Part shown: piece after piece, positions 13,911 to 13,978 of the stretch
Layout: every line of letters starts with the position of its first letter
How positions within the stretch are numbered: position 1 is the stretch's first letter
Assembly: GCA_016775335.1 (NCBI GenBank)
Contig: JAEUGJ010000018.1
Location: 1-13,978 of the forward strand
Length of the DNA stretch: 13,978 bases
Origin: Mogibacterium sp.
Lineage (GTDB): Bacteria; Bacillota; Clostridia; Peptostreptococcales; Anaerovoracaceae
Direction of reading: 5' to 3'
Translations under genes and position numbers: made by a program
The notes under the pieces: generated by a model
Databases searched by the model: none
Told to the model about the DNA's origin: nothing
What the model saw: the letters and a program-made list of their open reading frames with translations, nothing else

Positions 13911-13978
13911 TTCACACTGCCGCCGGCTCTTTTGCGCCGCCCCAGGGCTCAGCGGCTGAATTAATTTGCTCCCCCCTC

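Noticed and set aside
13711..13964. Short plus-strand frames of 60-82 codons after gdhA
   Set aside because: They run through the terminator or the inverted repeats, are Pro/Arg/Cys-rich as expected from GC-rich DNA, and lack ribosome binding sites.

Overview
The window carries ordinary low-to-moderate GC Firmicutes gene content, most likely an anaerobic, amino-acid-fermenting member of class Clostridia. This is inferred from four things: a glutamate dehydrogenase resembling the Clostridium symbiosum type, a divergent clostridial-style LigA, a two-gene (split) transketolase, and strong AGGAGG ribosome binding sites. I cannot name a genus. No mobile element, CRISPR array, tRNA or rRNA is visible, and I see no convincing new multi-gene system. 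The unusual material lies mostly in regulatory and intergenic DNA.

Layout. Nearly everything is on the minus strand; only gdhA is on the plus strand. Read in minus-strand order, the block 11971 to 4396 looks like one operon: pcrA (UvrD-family helicase), ligA (NAD-dependent DNA ligase), mgtE (Mg2+ channel), a possible 24-codon ORF, then the N- and C-terminal transketolase subunits. The pcrA/ligA and the two transketolase genes overlap as TAATG. A separate unit follows, driven by a promoter at 4244-4272: a 175-nt structured leader, a POT/PTR-family transporter (2707-4062), and a strong terminator at 2620-2648. Next is a small AT-rich secreted-protein gene (2101-2502) whose promoter holds a run of nine G between its -35 and -10 boxes, followed by a terminator at 2055-2092. 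Then come a DUF815 AAA+ ATPase with its own promoter and ndk. A TTGACA at the extreme left edge may begin the promoter of a gene beyond the window.

On the right, gdhA is divergent from pcrA. It has a near-consensus promoter preceded by a pair of 14-bp direct repeats, and its transcript would begin with a hairpin. A 30-bp perfect palindrome serves as its terminator. The last 220 bases are GC-rich, apparently non-coding, and contain nested inverted repeats that look like an intergenic repeat element.

How the genes fit together. Peptide uptake plus glutamate dehydrogenase fit an organism living on peptides and amino acids, and the all-AGA arginine usage in gdhA suggests high expression. Split transketolase supplies pentoses and erythrose-4-phosphate. 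PcrA and LigA act in DNA replication and repair, and both chemistries (ATP hydrolysis and ligase adenylation) need Mg2+, which may be why mgtE sits in the same transcript; that link is inference.
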